A stretch of DNA of 64,000 bases, from NCBI GenBank assembly GCA_949130495.1, contig OX422210.1, forward strand, positions 637,818,585 through 637,882,584. Direction: 5' to 3'. The DNA comes from Sambucus nigra. Taxonomy: Eukaryota; Streptophyta; Magnoliopsida; Dipsacales; Adoxaceae. Shown in pieces: positions 60,612 through 64,000 of the stretch. A program made the position numbers and the translations under genes. The notes beneath the pieces are model-generated. The model did no database searches. It had not been told where the DNA came from and saw only the letters and a list, made by a program, of their open reading frames with translations. Positions within the stretch are counted from its first letter, which is position 1. Every line of letters starts with the position of its first letter.

Positions 60612-62967
60612 TGTCACAACCCAAATTATAGAAAATGATAATAATTTAAAATCAATACTATAATTTGGATACGTGACGGTGCATTCAGAAAGTTGTCAGA
60701 TATAAATTAGTACCTCATAAATACAACAACATATTAATATTACATACGAGTTCTTAATACATAAGAGGTTTTAAGTTATATATTTTCAACTATCTACGAT
60801 GGAATATATTATGTCTAGAGAATGTACTTCAAATTTACATAAGGAAATAAAAAATACAATTAAGCAAGACTTTTGTCCCAAAACATTTCAGACTATAGAA
60901 AAAATGAACTTTAAAGAGACTCAATCATGCCCAAAACCTGAAAGGAAAAATGTGTAGCATCATGAGTAACGCAACCCAATGAGAATACACTTCTGCTCAA
61001 AATTCATCCCCAAGTATACTAATAGCAATGATTTATATTATATATCAATAATTAAAATTACGCCAATAAACTTAAGCAAGGATAAAATATAACCATGTCA
61101 TTAACGACATAATTCATCATTTTCAATTATTGAGGACATATAAGCCTCTAGAATTCATTTACAAGAGCTAATAAAAAAATATTATGACATGTACATTAGC
61201 AACGTCTAGTATGCGTTGCCCTTAGGCCACAACACATACTCCAACTTGCATACGTGTATACTTATATCCACTAGATAACTTTCGATGGCATAGACTATAT
61301 TAGTGTACTAATTGTAGGATTATCTCAATCCCGACCAACTTGGGAGGAACCTCAAATTCAACAACAACAATAATAGATGTTAATGTGTCACAGTTTAATT
61401 AATGGCCTTGGCCCTCGGTATAGCCAACTTGCATATACCCATTCAACAACTTGAATAAGATTAAGCACATATGCATTTATCACGAGAATAAACATACTTT
61501 TGAATAAAAATCCCCATATAACATTAATTTACTCATCACAAGAAACCAGCTAATATCCTCCATAATATTTAACGTGTTATAAATGACAGGCTTACTCCAA
61601 TATTACTTTACATAAAATTTTAGTGTCAACGTGACAACATATTTTCACATTAAAGCTTTATTCAAGAATTCACTCATTTGTTTTTAGTTTAAAACTTTCG
61701 ACAACACATTAGGGTTAACCTATACATAAACTTACTCATATCAACATCCATTATAATATCCCTAAAATATTACATCATAAGTGTTTGCTTGTAAAATTAT
61801 CATAATATTGAAATTTATGCATTAGTATAAACCCAAATTTTTACGAGATAAGTTTTCTTTATTGTCTACTTAAATACTGCACATAAAAATTAGTAATATG
61901 TCTAAAATAAAACTTTAACAATAACATCTCATGGAATTATTCCATGTATTTCGTAATGGTCTTTACATGCAACATAAATTATATAAACAATGATTACCAT
62001 TAATAAATTTGGGACAACAACTTAACACCAAATTTAACATTTGATTATAAGTATTATATCTACTTAAATCGCTTCAAATAAATTATATAAGTTTTGCATA
62101 TGAGTTAATATATCACAAAAAAAAATCAGATATAAATAATAAACATACAAATTTCAAAAAATATGGTTAGCATGTTGATAGAACTTTTAACACAAAAGTT
62201 TTAGAATTCTATAATAAACTTAAAAAATTCATATCTCACTCATTTCTTATCCAAAAATTACGATTTTGGTGTCCAAAGAAAGATAATTTTATTTAATATC
62301 CAGAAAGAAATATAAAAAAGTAAAAAAAAAATAGATTATAGAGGTCAAAATTAAAATACAATTCATCATACTCCTAATTTTCAACAACAATATATAGCTC
62401 AGGTGGGGATAAAATTCTAATACATTATTTCTCATTATCTTAGGGTACTAAATTAATTATTTAGGAATTTTTAATATTGGCATAGATGGGTTTTATATTT
62501 CTCTCTCTAAGTAGTCATTAAAGCTTCAATGGGCTTCCAAGGCTACCCGTTGCTAGAACTATACTTAAAGAAGATGAGTTTAAACTACAAGATAATTCCC
62601 ATCCAATAGAAGAAATATCTTATTGAAAATTACAACTAAAATTGTCTCCTTTTTTTTCTTTGCTTCCTTCCTTCCTTCCTTTCTTCTTCATCTTATTCTT
62701 TTCATTCTCTTATTCTCTCTCTCCCCCTTTTCTTTTATTTGTTTGAGTATATTAAGAAATGAATTATTTTGGCTGATGAAAGAGGGTTAATATCTGACAA
62801 AAACGATGAGCTTAAGGGTTATTTTTGCATGGGTGGTTTTACCATGGGGTGGACACATATCCTAGAAGTTAGACACTCGTAACTCATCTCTTCTATTTTC
62901 TTTTTCTATTTTTTGTACAAAATTTCAATTATGACACTCAAATTTGTACTAATTCAAAGTACACCAC

Positions 62968-63013
<46 letters not shown>

Positions 63014-63164
63014 TATTTATTTATTTAAAAAAAACTTTAGCACAATTTTATTTATTTATCAATAATGTGTGATTAAACTCAAGGTTTTACTAAATGTCAT
63101 GTCACTAATATTATAAATGTAATAATTTAATAATATTTTACTATTCCAGAGTTAGGTCACTTCA
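60612..63164 (-). mobile_element. 3' LTR of a Ty3/gypsy element (~2.55 kb)
   Basis: On the minus strand it starts TGAAGTGACC right after a polypurine tract and ends GGGTTGTGACA at 60612. It contains a (TA)n tract at about 62970-63009 and pyrimidine-rich sequence at 62650-62740. Its partner LTR lies beyond the window. The start is set from the polypurine tract and TG rule, so it could shift by a few bases. Confidence 0.7.
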
Positions 63165-63179
63165 TTCTACCCCCTTAAA
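63165..63179 (-). promoter_or_regulatory. Polypurine tract
   Basis: TTTTAAGGGGGTAGA on the minus strand between the end of the pol relic and the LTR start. Confidence 0.8.
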
Positions 63180-64000
63180 AGGATTTTGTCCACGAAACTT
63201 ACGTACTTAGTTATTGAAGAGATGTTAATATCTCTCTTGCATTTTTTACTCAAATTCCTTGAAGCCTCGTGATGACTCCACTCCACTTTAACCAACGTAA
63301 TTTCCATTGTTCGTTAATTTTTCATCCTCTGGTAAAGGATGCAAATTGGTTTTTCAATGTATGACATCTTCATTTAACTCGATACCATTGAAATTAATAG
63401 GGCGGGATACACTGTGCAGGTATGTTTTCAACATGGAGACGTGAAAAACATTATGTATTCTTGACAAATTAGGAGGTAGTTCAAGTTGATATGACACCTT
63501 CCTGACTCTCTCTAAGTTCTCGAACAGTCCAATGAACCTCGATGATAATTGTCCTCTCTTCTTTCCAAAGCACACTATCCCACGAGTTGGTGAAACCTTT
63601 GGCAACACTTCATCACCAACCTCGAAATTTTATTCTCTTCTCCCACAATACGCATAACTCTTTTATTTGCTCTGTGCTGTAAGCAAATGATCCCTTATAA
63701 TTGTGACTTTGTAACCAATTTCACGAACTGCTAGGCCCAAGTAATTCACCATCTTCGACTTTTGTACAACAAATTGGTGATCGACACAGTCTTCCATATA
63801 AAACTTCAAATGGAGCCATGTCGACACTAGAATGGTAGTTATTATTATAAGCAAATTCGATTAATGAAAAATGAGTCTACCACATACTCTTAAACTCTAA
63901 AGCACATGCGTGAAGCATATCTTCCAAATTTTGATTTACCAGCTTGGTTGTCCATCTGATTGTGGGTGAAAATTAGTACTGGGATTCAACGATGTACCTA
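63180..64000 (-). pseudogene. Ty3/gypsy integrase C-terminus (chromovirus-like), partial
   Basis: Minus-strand frames from the window edge give integrase-core sequence (NPSTNFHPQSDGQ, then after a shift VDMAPFEVLYGRLCRSPICC). They continue through DHLLTAQSK to the C-terminal part KVSPTRGIVCFGKKRGQLS, RFIGLFENLERV and LPPNLSRIHNVFHVSMLK, and finish near 63190 with KFRGQNPFKGGR before the polypurine tract. This is the end of a Ty3/gypsy pol of the plant Del/Tekay-like kind, whose integrase inserts the cDNA. At least three frameshifts (near 63840, 63650 and 63610) and stops show it is dead. It continues beyond the right edge. Confidence 0.88.

Overview
The window looks like a transposon-rich, gene-poor, AT-rich stretch of a flowering-plant nuclear genome, most likely a eudicot. 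The evidence is a wound-induced WIP/DUF3774 gene, a relic of a plastid-type J-domain co-chaperone, and plant lineages of Ty1/copia, Ty3/gypsy, LINE, PIF/Harbinger, Mutator-like, hAT and Helitron elements. I cannot name the species. Only one ordinary host gene looks intact: the WIP gene at 45083-45352 on the minus strand. I found no tRNA, rRNA or CRISPR.

Layout. 1-4739: AT-rich DNA, a compound microsatellite and a decayed copia gag (minus). 4740-17083: a nest. A minus-strand solo LTR (family B, TSD TTTAT) is split by a complete 9.6 kb LTR retrotransposon (7256-16889, TSD GCACA). That element has 3.67 kb LTRs, a tRNA-iMet primer site and a 2.3 kb non-coding interior, so it is LARD-like (family A). 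17084-20983: a Helitron terminus and a Harbinger-type MITE. 20984-24376: a 3.4 kb Mutator-like foldback element that is almost one long palindrome. 24386-35811: mostly unassigned DNA, the 3' LTR of a third Ty3-type element (29506-31702), a J20-like pseudogene and a second Helitron terminus. 35817-41804: a complete, young, non-autonomous LTR retrotransposon on the minus strand with one intact 256-codon acidic ORF. 42671-44426: a 5'-truncated LINE.

45497-57005: a probable ~11.5 kb PIF/Harbinger element inserted just upstream of the WIP gene. It holds a Myb-like accessory ORF, a DDE transposase, an unrecognised 228-codon ORF and a spliced plant-mobile-domain (PMD) gene, all with frame breaks. 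One PMD intron was invaded by a family-B LTR (now solo, TSD TAAAT). The other is filled by a 303-bp tandem array. 58962-59365: a hAT-type MITE with an 8-bp TSD. 60612-64000: the 3' LTR and degraded integrase end of a Ty3/gypsy element (minus).

Three signals deserve the most attention. First, a Harbinger-type element appears to have carried a PMD gene and an unknown ORF. Second, related but diverged LTRs carry clusters of short palindromes arranged in pairs exactly 21-22 bp apart, with a different palindrome in one LTR but the same geometry. Third, a ~53-nt stem-loop module recurs in LTRs and interior of family A and in another LTR, with a compensatory base-pair change that argues for a conserved RNA structure.
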